Below are positions 21,957 to 31,158 of a stretch of DNA of 42,308 nt, in pieces. The stretch covers positions 1-42,308 of the forward strand of contig JAFRAO010000018.1 in the NCBI GenBank assembly GCA_017405375.1, read 5' to 3'. Made by a program: the position numbers and the translations under genes. Origin of the DNA: a bacterium. GTDB lineage: Bacteria; Cyanobacteriota; Vampirovibrionia; Gastranaerophilales; Gastranaerophilaceae. The first letter of the stretch is position 1. Every line of letters starts with the position of its first letter. The notes under the pieces are model-generated. The model did not search any database, was not told the DNA's origin, and worked only from the letters and a program-made list of their open reading frames with translations.

Positions 21957-24900
21957 ATGTTACAAGAACTACAAGAAGCTACAAAAGCACTAAACTCAGC
22001 ATTTAATAACAGTTTTGTAAAAAAACTAAGCCAATACTTGCACGATTGCATTAGAGAAGAAGTCAAAAGCGCAACCTTTAGAAACTTAAAAGGCGACAAG
22101 GACAATAAATGGATTTTTCTAAAACAAGAAGAAACGCTTTTTACAAAAGGTGAAGAATACCTTCGTCTTGACGGAGCAGACTCAAACCTTAGAAATATGA
22201 TGATTTTGAGCGAAAACAACACAAAAGATAAATACCTTATTTATGGATATTTATTTCTTGTAGGTAAAAATTCAAAAACAAAAAAACAAAATGAATTTCT
22301 AACTCCGCTATTGTACGTTCCATGCCGATTAGAAGCTAACGGAATTAACATAAATTGTATTCCGTCAGATGACGTTTTATCATTGAATACGGGAGCCCTT
22401 GCAGGATTAATAGAAAAACGTGCAGATGAAGATGAAATTGATTTGTTATTAGAAGGGATACTTGATGCAGTCCCTGAATTGCCTATTACTCCGCAAAAAA
22501 TGGATATTTTCTTGACAACTCTAAAATCAATAATTCCTGATATTGAAATTTCATTGAATAGTGATAATAACAATGAAACAGAAGATAATATTTCTAAAGA
22601 ATTTTATGAAGATAAAATTACCGCAGAAAATGTTGATGAATTAATAGAAGAGGAAGAAGAACAAGAACGAAAAGCAAAAGAAACCGCAAAAAAAATGGAA
22701 CACGTCAGCTTAACTCGTCAATGCGCCATAATATTAACAAAAAGGCCACCTGTAACTGCCGGAGTTTTACATGAATTAATGCAAATTGCAGAACGTCCAA
22801 GCGGAATATACAGAGAAACCGCTTTAGGAGTTATAAATGAAGAATTTGCTCAGTCTAAAGAAAAATCAAGAATTATTCAGGAAACGGAAAAACCTGAAAA
22901 ATTCTATCCTATAACACCGCTATCATTAAGTGAAACGCAAGAAAGAGTTTTAAAAAATGTTGATACCGATAAGTTCATAGCAGTTCAAGGACCGCCGGGA
23001 ACAGGTAAATCGCAAACAATCGTTAATTTAGTAGCACACTTGATTGCAAACGGCAAAACAGTTTTAGTTGCATCAAGAATGGACAAGGCCGTTGACGTTG
23101 TTGCAGACAGATTAAATGAACTTGGTGCTCCATTTTTAGCATTAAGAGCAGGACGATTAAACTATCAAAGGCAATTAAGTTATCAATTACAGGATTTACT
23201 GGCAGGAAAAGTTGATATAGATGATGGTGCCGAAGATTATCTGACTGCAGATGCTCAAGATATGAAAGACCATTTGGATAAATTAGATGATTTAAAAAAC
23301 AGATGCGATAAAATTATAAATCTTGAAAAATCTTGGCATGATATTTATGAAGAGCTTAATTTATCAGACAAATCCTTTAATTCAAACGAATACATAAAAA
23401 ATCCTCTAACAAAAGAAAAATTTGAATCACTGCAGAATACTCTTGAAAATATCGAAAATAATATTAATAAATCAGGTTTGTTAAGCAATATAAACAACCA
23501 TATTCAAAAATCAAATTTAAAACGAATTCTTGAGCTTAAGAATATTGATATAAATGAATCTGTCATAAACGAAATAAAATCAGAGATAGAATTTGCAGAA
23601 TTAAATTTAAAATTACAAGAGATTGAAAATAATATTCAAAAAACTGGGAATATTCATGTTTTAACAGACAAGATAAAAAAAATGAAGGCAAAGCAATCAG
23701 GTATTGCGCTAAATATTCTAAAAAATAAACGCAGACAATCCTTGAAAGGGCTACTAAAAGACCAAATAAAAAGACAAAGATTGAAAGTTCATGCTCGTTC
23801 GCTTGTTGAAAGACGCCAGAGATTACAAACAAATATTCTCGATACAGAAGATTTCAAACCACTTTTAGAGGCATTTCCATGCTGGTGCACAACAACATTT
23901 GCTATTTCGAATTCATTACCGCTAAAACCGGCAATGTTTGATGTTGCAATTATTGATGAAGCATCACAATGCGATATAGCAAGTTGTTTCCCGATACTAT
24001 ACAGAGCAAAAAAAGCTGTAATTGTGGGTGATGACAAACAACTGCCTCATCTTTCATTCTTAGAAAAAGCAAAAGAGCAATCATTTTTGAATCTTTACGG
24101 AATTCCTGATAAATATCAGTTAATGTGGCGTTTCAGAACAAACTCAATGTTTGATGTTTCAGATTATTATTCAATGAATTCAATAATGTTAGACGAACAT
24201 TTCAGAAGTTTACCGCCAATAATTAATTTTTCAAACAGAGAATTCTACGCTGACAGAATTCGCGTTATGAGAAAAGACAAAGTTGGTGATAAAGTTATAG
24301 AGCTTATACAAGTTCCTGACGGAAAAGTTGACAGTTCAGCGACAAGAAATTTACCTGAAATTGAAGCAGTCGTAAAAGTTTTGCATGAATTAATCATTGA
24401 AGATGAAAGGAAAAACAATGCAAAACCCGTTACAATCGGAATAATTTCTCCATTTAGAGCACAAGTTGAGCAATTAAAAATATCAGTTTCAAAAGTAATA
24501 TCCGATTATATGTTGAAAAAGCATCAGGTTGAAATTGGTACCGCACATGCATTTCAAGGTGATGAAAGAGATATTATGCTTATATCTTGGGCATTTGCAA
24601 ACAATAGTCATGCACAAAGTATAACATTTATGCAAAAACCGAATTTGTTTAATGTCGCAATCACTCGAGCAAAAAATAGAATGATTAACTTTATTTCGCA
24701 TGATATTTCAACATTACCTGACGGACATTTTAGAAATTATATGGCTTACTTGAAAGAATATTCAGACCGACAACAAGCAATTTTAAACAATGAAATAGAT
24801 GAAAATATTTATAAAAACGAGTTGGAAAAAGAAATAGCAGAAACATTAAGAGAACTTGGTAAAAATATTGTAGCAGGTTCTGATGTAGCAGGATTAAGCG

Positions 24901-25082
24901 CAGATTTGATATTTGATAAAACAATAGTAGAAGTTGACGGTTTGGATGATAGTCCGAGAGAAAAAATATCAAATATGAGAAAACAAGCCATATTAGAACG
25001 TTCCGGATTTAACGTAAAACGTGTAAGTTTCAGAGAATGGATAACATCAAAAGATGCTTGCATAAACAGACTGTTAAGTTAA
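21957..25082 (+). CDS. SF1 (UPF1/DNA2-like) helicase with C-terminal PD-(D/E)XK nuclease-like domain, 1041 aa
   Basis: The N-terminal ~300 residues are unassigned, with an acidic Glu-rich segment near 205-240. The helicase core then shows motif I GPPGTGKSQT (~residue 346), motif II IIDEASQ, motif III VGDDKQLP, motif IV-type LDEHFRS, motif V GTAHAFQGDERD and motif VI FNVAITRAKNR. A long coiled-coil insertion (~420-600) splits motifs I and II. The last ~85 residues resemble the Vsr/DUF559-type endonuclease fold (ADLIFDKTIVEVDG, then a conserved R..ILE...G..V.R helix-strand). DNA or RNA repair or processing is likely, and helicase-nuclease fusions also occur in defence systems. No partner genes here support defence. 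Confidence 0.8.
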   Translation: MLQELQEATKALNSAFNNSFVKKLSQYLHDCIREEVKSATFRNLKGDKDNKWIFLKQEETLFTKGEEYLRLDGADSNLRNMMILSENNTKDKYLIYGYLFLVGKNSKTKKQNEFLTPLLYVPCRLEANGININCIPSDDVLSLNTGALAGLIEKRADEDEIDLLLEGILDAVPELPITPQKMDIFLTTLKSIIPDIEISLNSDNNNETEDNISKEFYEDKITAENVDELIEEEEEQERKAKETAKKMEHVSLTRQCAIILTKRPPVTAGVLHELMQIAERPSGIYRETALGVINEEFAQSKEKSRIIQETEKPEKFYPITPLSLSETQERVLKNVDTDKFIAVQGPPGTGKSQTIVNLVAHLIANGKTVLVASRMDKAVDVVADRLNELGAPFLALRAGRLNYQRQLSYQLQDLLAGKVDIDDGAEDYLTADAQDMKDHLDKLDDLKNRCDKIINLEKSWHDIYEELNLSDKSFNSNEYIKNPLTKEKFESLQNTLENIENNINKSGLLSNINNHIQKSNLKRILELKNIDINESVINEIKSEIEFAELNLKLQEIENNIQKTGNIHVLTDKIKKMKAKQSGIALNILKNKRRQSLKGLLKDQIKRQRLKVHARSLVERRQRLQTNILDTEDFKPLLEAFPCWCTTTFAISNSLPLKPAMFDVAIIDEASQCDIASCFPILYRAKKAVIVGDDKQLPHLSFLEKAKEQSFLNLYGIPDKYQLMWRFRTNSMFDVSDYYSMNSIMLDEHFRSLPPIINFSNREFYADRIRVMRKDKVGDKVIELIQVPDGKVDSSATRNLPEIEAVVKVLHELIIEDERKNNAKPVTIGIISPFRAQVEQLKISVSKVISDYMLKKHQVEIGTAHAFQGDERDIMLISWAFANNSHAQSITFMQKPNLFNVAITRAKNRMINFISHDISTLPDGHFRNYMAYLKEYSDRQQAILNNEIDENIYKNELEKEIAETLRELGKNIVAGSDVAGLSADLIFDKTIVEVDGLDDSPREKISNMRKQAILERSGFNVKRVSFREWITSKDACINRLLS

Positions 25083-25144
25083 TATATAATTTCACAACAA
25101 TCTGTCAATAACAAATATTCTAAAATAATGTAAGTTTAAAATTT

Positions 25145-25173
25145 TTTACTATAATTATATTCTGTGTTATAAT
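25145..25173 (+). promoter_or_regulatory. Promoter of the def-fmt-aroH-rqcH operon
   Basis: TTTACT (25145-25150), 17 nt, TATAAT (25168-25173), 27 nt before the def start codon; ribosome site AAAGGA just upstream of the ATG. Confidence 0.6.
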
Positions 25174-25199
25174 CGAATTAAAGATATAAAGGATTAATT

Positions 25200-25796
25200 A
25201 TGGCAATCAGAAAAATTTTACGCTATGGTGATGATTTTTTGAGAAAAGAAGCGAAAGATGTTCACAAAGTATCCAAAAAAATTCAAGATTTAGTAATTGA
25301 TTTATTAGATACAATGTATGCCAGCAACGGTGTCGGACTCGCAGCTCCTCAAATCGGTGAAGGTTATCGTGTTTTTGTAGTTGATGTTTCTTCAAATGAT
25401 GAACCCTATAATCCGATAGTTTTTATTAATCCAAAGATTATAAAAAAATCAGGTGCTACAATCAGCAGAGAAGGCTGTTTAAGTTTCCCTGAAGCATATA
25501 CTGATGTTAAAAGGTACAGTAATGTTATGATTAAGGCACTTGACAGAAAAGGTCGCTCTTTTGTTTTGGAAGCAAAAGACGGAACTTTGTTGGCAAGATG
25601 TATTCAACACGAATATGACCATTTAGATGGGGTTTTATTCGTTGACCATGCCATTGATAAGTTTGAAGTCGAAGAACAATTATCAAAAAATAATTTACCA
25701 CCTTTAGAAATAAACAGAATTCTTGAAGAAAAAGAACTGGACGAAGAAATTAACAAATTACTCGAAAAAATTGATACAAAGAATGAAAATGAATAA
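25200..25796 (+). CDS. def: Peptide deformylase
   Basis: Removes the N-formyl group from new proteins; metal-dependent. 198 aa with all three motifs: GVGLAAPQ (I), EGCLSFPE (II, Cys ligand) and QHEYDHLDG (III, HExxH). A Glu/Lys-rich C-terminal tail (~residues 165-198) is longer than in E. coli. First gene of the operon, overlapping fmt, its partner enzyme in the formyl-methionine cycle. Confidence 0.97.
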   Translation: MAIRKILRYGDDFLRKEAKDVHKVSKKIQDLVIDLLDTMYASNGVGLAAPQIGEGYRVFVVDVSSNDEPYNPIVFINPKIIKKSGATISREGCLSFPEAYTDVKRYSNVMIKALDRKGRSFVLEAKDGTLLARCIQHEYDHLDGVLFVDHAIDKFEVEEQLSKNNLPPLEINRILEEKELDEEINKLLEKIDTKNENE

Positions 25797-26724
25797 TAAA
25801 ATTAAAGTTATATTTTTGGGAACTCCCAAAATTGCATTAAAATCTTTAGAATACCTTATAAATTCAGATAAAATGGATGTTTGCGGGGTTGTAACTCAAC
25901 CTGATAAACCGGCAGGCAGAGGGTACAAAATGTCTGTGTCGCCAATTAAAGAATGCGCTATTGCCAATAATTTACCTGTTTTTCAGCCAAAATCCATACG
26001 TAAAGATTTAGAAGTTCAAGAACAGTTAAAAAAGTTAGAACCTGATTTTTTTGTAACATTCGCATTCGGTCAAATTTTATCTCAAGAAGTTTTAGATATT
26101 CCAAAATATGCAACAATAAACTTACACGCATCACTTTTGCCAAAATACAGAGGCGCAAACCCGCTTCAACGAGCAATTATTGACGGCGAAAAGCAAACCG
26201 GTATTTGTACAATGATTACTGAATTAGGACTTGATTGCGGTGATGTTTGCCTCAAAGAACCTATTGAAATATCTGACGATTTAAATTGTATGCAATTATT
26301 TGATATTGTGAGTGAAAAATCTCCTGAAATGATTGAAAAAACTTTGATTGGGTTAGTTGAACATTCTATAACTCCTCAAAAACAATCAGAAGAAGGTGTT
26401 TGCATGGCAAATAAACTTACAAAAGAAGAATGTGAAATAAATTGGGATAACCCCGCAAGTTGTATTCACAATTTAGTTAGAGGAATTTATAAATGCCCGA
26501 GTGCTCATTTTATATTTAACGGAAAATTAATAAAAGTTATGGAAACTAAAGTTTTAAACGGAACAGGTGAAGCAGGCAAATTTATAAATGCCAATAAAGA
26601 TGGTGTCGAAGTCGCTTGTGGCAACGGAAGTTTGCTTTTGATTAAAGTTAAACCGGAAGGTAAAGGTGAAATGCTTGCAAGAGATTGGTATAACGGAGTA
26701 AAAAATGTTATCAAAGGGAATTAG
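25789..26724 (+). CDS. fmt: Methionyl-tRNA formyltransferase
   Basis: Formylates initiator Met-tRNA using 10-formyl-THF. 311 aa from ATG 25789 (MNNKIKVIFLGTP, overlapping the def stop); ATG 25783 is an equal alternative. Key motifs: LGTPKIALKSL at the N-terminus, VVTQPDKPAGRG, and the catalytic NLHASLLPKYRGANPLQRAI with LDCGDV downstream. The C-terminal OB-fold region (from about residue 205) follows. Overlaps aroH by 20 nt. Confidence 0.96.
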   Translation: MNNKIKVIFLGTPKIALKSLEYLINSDKMDVCGVVTQPDKPAGRGYKMSVSPIKECAIANNLPVFQPKSIRKDLEVQEQLKKLEPDFFVTFAFGQILSQEVLDIPKYATINLHASLLPKYRGANPLQRAIIDGEKQTGICTMITELGLDCGDVCLKEPIEISDDLNCMQLFDIVSEKSPEMIEKTLIGLVEHSITPQKQSEEGVCMANKLTKEECEINWDNPASCIHNLVRGIYKCPSAHFIFNGKLIKVMETKVLNGTGEAGKFINANKDGVEVACGNGSLLLIKVKPEGKGEMLARDWYNGVKNVIKGN

Positions 26725-27055
26725 AGGAGCTATTACCGTTAAAGATAATACTGAAGAGTCAATAAAATCGGCAACTTTAGAACTCTTATCAGAACTTGTA
26801 AAAGAAAATAATATTAATGCAAGAAACATTTCTCATGCAATATTTACGCTTACTAATGATTTGAATGCTTCTTTCCCTACAAAATTTGCACGTATTGATT
26901 TTGGATGGGAAAATGTTGCAATGATGTGCTATCACGAACTTGATGTTCCAAATTCACTAGAAAAATGTTTGAGAATATTAATCGTTGTAAATTGTGATGA
27001 AAAATTCGAACCGAAATTTGTTTATCTAAAAGGTGCAGCAAAACTTAGAGGTTAG
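26705..27055 (+). CDS. aroH: Chorismate mutase, AroH class
   Basis: Converts chorismate to prephenate for Phe/Tyr synthesis. 116 aa, typical of the trimeric AroH (Bacillus/cyanobacterial) class, not the helical AroQ class. RGAITV at the N-terminus carries the active-site Arg, MMCYHELDVP the Cys/Glu pair and CLRILIVVN the second Arg of the B. subtilis enzyme. Start ATG 26705 lies inside the fmt end, so expression is coupled to it. Confidence 0.93.
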   Translation: MLSKGIRGAITVKDNTEESIKSATLELLSELVKENNINARNISHAIFTLTNDLNASFPTKFARIDFGWENVAMMCYHELDVPNSLEKCLRILIVVNCDEKFEPKFVYLKGAAKLRG

Positions 27056-27056
27056 A

Positions 27057-28649
27057 ATGATTTTTTTTGATAATTTAACCTTAAAGGCTTTTTTAGAAGA
27101 AAATTCGGATTTTTTTACAAATGCAAGAATTCAAAAAATTCAGCAGCCAACACGTCGAGATTTTATTTTTACCATTAGAAATAATGGTGAAACTCGCAAA
27201 TTATATATAAATATTAATCCGACAATGCATCATATCTGTTTTATGAATTGCGAAAACGAAGAAAAAAGATATTTAGAAATTCCAAAACAACCGCCAATGT
27301 TTTGCATGCTTCTTCGTAAATATATAGAAAGCGCAAAAATAAAAAGAGTTTTTCAACCATTTTATGAAAGAATTTTTGAAATTTATATCGAAGCATATAA
27401 CGAATTATCAGAAAAAATTGAACTCTGTCTTGCAATAGAGCTAATGGGAAAACATTCAAATATTGCGTTATATAATGCTCAAACAGGTATGATATACGGT
27501 TGTGCTCATAACGTTGGCTCAGAAAAAAGTCGTGATAGAGAAATGATGGGAAATGTTCCATATATTTATCCGCCAAAGCAAAATAAAAAAGATTTTTTAA
27601 GTTTTAACGGACAGATTAATTTTGATACATTAGCCGATGATTTTTACGGATTTTCAAAACCGTTTGCCCAAATGTGCAGAAATGTTGATATAGAAAAAAT
27701 TAAAGATTTTTTGGAATTAAAGCATCTGTCCCCGGTTATAAGTAAAGATTTTTCAAAATATTCTTTATTTTCCGACATTTTAGAAGGAATACCTCAAAAT
27801 TCAGTAAACGATATGATAGATAACTATTTTTCATATCACCAAAATAAAGAGATTTTAAAGACTTTAAAATCAAAATTAGGTCTGGTTATTCAGCATAGAT
27901 TAAAAAAAGCTAAAACTTCTTTAGGAAAAATTGAAAAGCAATTATTAAAAGAAAAAAATGCAGATAAATATCGTAAATATGGCGATTTAATTATGGCGAA
28001 TTTATATAATTTAAAAGAGTACCAAAAATATTGTATTTTGCACGACTGGGAAACAGATGAAGATATAAAAATAGATTTAGATGGCACAAAAACTCTAAAA
28101 GACAATGCAAATATTTTTTACAAACTTTATAACAAGTCAAAACGTTCAAGCGAAAAGTTAATTGAATTAAAGCAAGAACTTGAAGATGAAATCGGGTACT
28201 GCTCTCAAACTCTTTATACTATTGAAGTTGCTCAAGATAAAGAAATTTTGAATGAAATTAAAGAAGAAATATTCTCAGAAACAACAAAAGATAAAAAAGA
28301 TTTTTTAGATAGAATAGAAAAAAGAGAAATTCAAGGTTTTACTGTATTTGTCGGCAAAAATAATAAACAAAACGATTTTATAATATCTAAATTGGCAAAA
28401 GATAACGATATGTGGTTTCATTCACACAACTGTGCCGGTTCGCATGTATTATTAAAACTTCCAAATGGAGAAGAACCTGATGATAAATTAATTTATGAAT
28501 GTGCAAAACTTGCAAAATTAAACTCTCAAGGTGCAAATTCAAGCAAAATAGGAATAATTTATACCCGTAAAAAAAACCTGAGAAAACCGCCTGCAGCAAA
28601 TTTAGGGTATGTTACTTACAAAAATGAGCAGGAAATAATTATAGACTAA
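27057..28649 (+). CDS. rqcH: Ribosome quality-control NFACT protein (RqcH / fibronectin-binding family)
   Basis: 530 aa from ATG 27057 (GAGG just upstream, two bases after the aroH stop). An NFACT-N domain at the N-terminus, a helical coiled-coil middle (~residues 270-410), and a C-terminal NFACT-R domain with NDMWFHSHNCAGSHVLLKL and TRKKNLRKP. In B. subtilis RqcH recruits tRNA-Ala to stalled large subunits for alanine tailing. I did not map the DxR-type catalytic residues. Last gene of the operon; its stop overlaps the convergent PHP gene by 4 nt. Confidence 0.88.
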   Translation: MIFFDNLTLKAFLEENSDFFTNARIQKIQQPTRRDFIFTIRNNGETRKLYININPTMHHICFMNCENEEKRYLEIPKQPPMFCMLLRKYIESAKIKRVFQPFYERIFEIYIEAYNELSEKIELCLAIELMGKHSNIALYNAQTGMIYGCAHNVGSEKSRDREMMGNVPYIYPPKQNKKDFLSFNGQINFDTLADDFYGFSKPFAQMCRNVDIEKIKDFLELKHLSPVISKDFSKYSLFSDILEGIPQNSVNDMIDNYFSYHQNKEILKTLKSKLGLVIQHRLKKAKTSLGKIEKQLLKEKNADKYRKYGDLIMANLYNLKEYQKYCILHDWETDEDIKIDLDGTKTLKDNANIFYKLYNKSKRSSEKLIELKQELEDEIGYCSQTLYTIEVAQDKEILNEIKEEIFSETTKDKKDFLDRIEKREIQGFTVFVGKNNKQNDFIISKLAKDNDMWFHSHNCAGSHVLLKLPNGEEPDDKLIYECAKLAKLNSQGANSSKIGIIYTRKKNLRKPPAANLGYVTYKNEQEIIID

Positions 28650-29278
28650 AACAAAATCTTACTATGGCAATCCGTTCCGCCTGTTTTGATAAGATTATAT
28701 TTGTTAGCAACTTTTTCGGCAGTTAACCTTGAATGGAATTTAACAATTCCTCTGTGTCTTGAATACGGATAGTACGCTTCAATTCCATCTAATCCAAATT
28801 TCATTAGTGTTTTAACAAAATTGTCCATACTTAAATACCAACAGCAAGCAGGATGTGCCAAAACGGCAATACCATTTGCTTTGTGGATTGCTTCAATTAA
28901 TTTTTTAACATCTCTTTTTGCAAAAATTCTCACTATATCTGCTGATGTATCTCTTTTATTTTTTGCTAAAAATGGCTTTAATTCCTCATTATGTACGTCA
29001 ATTCCATAAGCCAAGAGATGAAAAAATATTGCATTGTACCAACAATCAAATTCAATTCCAGGAATTACATTCTCATGATTTAATAAATCAGTTTCTAAAT
29101 ATGCATTAACTGTGTTGTGGTCTGTTATTGAAATATATTCAAGCCCAAGTTCTTCAGCCTGTTTAACAATACTATCAGGGCTAATTTCTCCATCAGAAAA
29201 GTTTGAGTGTATATGCAAATTTACTTTGTCAAAGTATTGCTCTTTTTTAAACGATTTTATTAATTCTTTATAATCCAT
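28646..29278 (-). CDS. PHP-domain phosphoesterase
   Basis: 210 aa from ATG 29278 (GGAAAG upstream). Metal-binding PHP motifs: NLHIHSNFSDGE (motif 1, HxH), ITDHNT (motif 2), an IPGIEFD segment, LAHPA (motif 3) and TGGTDCH (motif 4). Similar in plan to RNase AM/TrpH-type enzymes, which hydrolyse nucleotide 3',5'-bisphosphates or RNA 5' ends, but ends only five residues after motif 4, shorter than those by ~70 residues. Convergent with rqcH, divergent from the membrane protein at 29340. Confidence 0.85.
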   Translation of the reverse strand: MDYKELIKSFKKEQYFDKVNLHIHSNFSDGEISPDSIVKQAEELGLEYISITDHNTVNAYLETDLLNHENVIPGIEFDCWYNAIFFHLLAYGIDVHNEELKPFLAKNKRDTSADIVRIFAKRDVKKLIEAIHKANGIAVLAHPACCWYLSMDNFVKTLMKFGLDGIEAYYPYSRHRGIVKFHSRLTAEKVANKYNLIKTGGTDCHSKILF

Positions 29279-29339
29279 TTTTAATCTTTCCAATTTTGTA
29301 ATAAAATAATTATACAACAAATAATAGGATAAATTTATT

Positions 29340-30242
29340 ATGTCAAAAGAAAATAAAACACCTTTTCAAATATTTATGACAGGTTTTGGAATATATATAA
29401 AATATTTTTCAACTTTTTTCAAATATATGTCTTTTCCTGTTTTAGGACAATTTTTTGGAATTATTTTATGTTTTGCTCTATCGCTTGGCTATGCATACAA
29501 AACACCGCAAGCAAGTTTTTCAACAATTATATTATTAACACTTCCCGGATTAATTATTCTTACAAAAGCATTTTGGGAATATTTGATTGCTTACGTGTCA
29601 ATTTCATCAATGACTGAAAACACTATTAAATCAGGAAGAATTTATGACATTTCAGCTCACAAAAAAGTTGCAACAAGCCGCAGCAGTGAATTTGTTTTTT
29701 TATGGTTACTATTCGGATTATTTACCCTAATCGCAATATTTCCGCCTATGTGGGTTTTCGCATTTGTAATTTTTATTTATATTTTGCTCATATTTCAAGT
29801 ATTTACATTTGAAACCAAACTATCACCATTTGAATGTTTTGTTCGAAGCAAGAATCTGATAGTTGGTAATTTTTGGAATACGTTATTTATGTTAGCTTTT
29901 GTCGGAATATTTACATATATCCTGTTACCAAAAATTATTGAAATTTTATTTAATGCTTTTCAAATAATACCTATTTTTGGAATGTATTTAGAATCAGTTA
30001 TAAAAAATATATTGCCTTTTGAGCAATGGAATGCAACTGCAGAATCGCTCGGTATGGCGTATGAATTTTCCCCTCTTGATATTTCAAAAATGATTGTATC
30101 AAGCGTAGTATCATTTTTTGTTATCGGATATACTTTACCGTTACGCACAATTTGCTGCACATTGTGGTATAAACAATTAAGCATAAAAGAAATTAAGGAA
30201 AAATCTAAAAATAAAAAGGTAAAATCAAAAGAAAATGTATAG
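29340..30242 (+). CDS. Multi-pass membrane protein of unknown function, 300 aa
   Basis: About six hydrophobic segments (roughly residues 25-50, 60-85, 120-135, 138-155, 180-200 and 248-270) and a lysine-rich cytoplasmic tail (KSKNKKVKSK). No motif I recognise. Loosely like bacterial membrane proteins with repeated amphipathic helix pairs. Its end overlaps the start of the next small gene by 8 nt, and rph follows, all on one strand. Confidence 0.7.
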   Translation: MSKENKTPFQIFMTGFGIYIKYFSTFFKYMSFPVLGQFFGIILCFALSLGYAYKTPQASFSTIILLTLPGLIILTKAFWEYLIAYVSISSMTENTIKSGRIYDISAHKKVATSRSSEFVFLWLLFGLFTLIAIFPPMWVFAFVIFIYILLIFQVFTFETKLSPFECFVRSKNLIVGNFWNTLFMLAFVGIFTYILLPKIIEILFNAFQIIPIFGMYLESVIKNILPFEQWNATAESLGMAYEFSPLDISKMIVSSVVSFFVIGYTLPLRTICCTLWYKQLSIKEIKEKSKNKKVKSKENV

Positions 30243-30450
30243 ATGTTCAAATTGTAAAAGTATTGATAAATTTGAGTTGATGTTTTCCGATGATTATAAA
30301 GGTAATCGCAATTTTATGCAAAAATATAACAACAGAAAAGAAATAGAAATTACAATAGATGATTATACATTTATTCCGACATTGGATTTTATGAACGAAT
30401 ATGCAGTATGCAAATATTGCGGTCAGATTTATATATGGGAAAAAGAATAA
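30235..30450 (+). CDS. Small zinc-ribbon protein, 71 aa
   Basis: Two CxxC pairs, CSNC at residues 4-7 and CKYC near 59-62, with an FMQKYNNRKEIEITIDDYTF stretch between. Likely a single treble-clef/zinc-ribbon unit; such proteins often bind nucleic acid or other proteins. Start ATG overlaps the end of the membrane-protein gene (ATGTATAG), so it is coupled to it. Confidence 0.7.
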   Translation: MYRCSNCKSIDKFELMFSDDYKGNRNFMQKYNNRKEIEITIDDYTFIPTLDFMNEYAVCKYCGQIYIWEKE

Positions 30451-30462
30451 AGGAAGGTAATA

Positions 30463-31158
30463 ATGAGAAACGACGGACGTAAAAATAATGAATTAAGACC
30501 GATTAAATTTACAAAAGACTTTACAAAAAATGCTTTGGGTTCTGTTCTTGTTGAATTTGGTGATACAAAAGTTATAACAACTGCCTCAGTTGACATGAAA
30601 CAACCGAAATGGATGGATAAAGATTCAACTCAAGGCTGGGTAACAGCAGAATATTCATTACTTCCGTCATCAACTTCAACCAGATGCGAAAGAGAAAGAA
30701 CAAAAATTTCAGGCAGAACACAAGAAATTCAAAGATTAATCGGAAGAAGCTTGAGAGCCTGTGTAGATATGGAAAAAATGCCTAAAATGACAATAACAAT
30801 AGATGCTGACGTTATTCAAGCAGATGGCGGAACAAGAACAGCAAGCATTTGCGGTGGATTTATGGCTTTACAAATTGCTGTCAAAAAACTTTTAGAACAA
30901 GGTTTATTACAAGAAAATCCTATAAAAGAACCCATTGCTGCAATTTCTGTTGGCATTGTAGATAATGATGTTCGCTTAGACTTATGCTATGAAGAAGATT
31001 CAAGAGCTCAAGTTGATTCAAATGTAGTTATGACAGAATCGGGAAAAATTATTGAATTTCAAACAACAGCAGAGGGCGAACCTTATAATCAAGAACAATT
31101 AATAGAACTGTTTAACATGGCAAAATCCGGTATAGAAGAAATTATAAAAATGTATTAG
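30463..31158 (+). CDS. rph: Ribonuclease PH
   Basis: Phosphorolytic 3'-5' exoribonuclease that trims tRNA 3' ends before CCA addition. 231 aa, near standard length. Starts MRNDGRKNNELRPI. Phosphate-binding and active-site region ISGRTQEIQRLIGRSLRAC, catalytic segment TIDADVIQADGGTRTASICGG, then YEEDSRAQVDSNVVM. AGGAAGG just before ATG 30463. Its stop overlaps the stop of the convergent PurD-like gene. Confidence 0.96.
   Translation: MRNDGRKNNELRPIKFTKDFTKNALGSVLVEFGDTKVITTASVDMKQPKWMDKDSTQGWVTAEYSLLPSSTSTRCERERTKISGRTQEIQRLIGRSLRACVDMEKMPKMTITIDADVIQADGGTRTASICGGFMALQIAVKKLLEQGLLQENPIKEPIAAISVGIVDNDVRLDLCYEEDSRAQVDSNVVMTESGKIIEFQTTAEGEPYNQEQLIELFNMAKSGIEEIIKMY

Noticed and set aside
21957..25082. 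A complete anti-phage defence island around the helicase
   Set aside because: Neighbours are cca and def-fmt; no methylase, toxin, or other defence gene is present, so only the single fused protein is reported.
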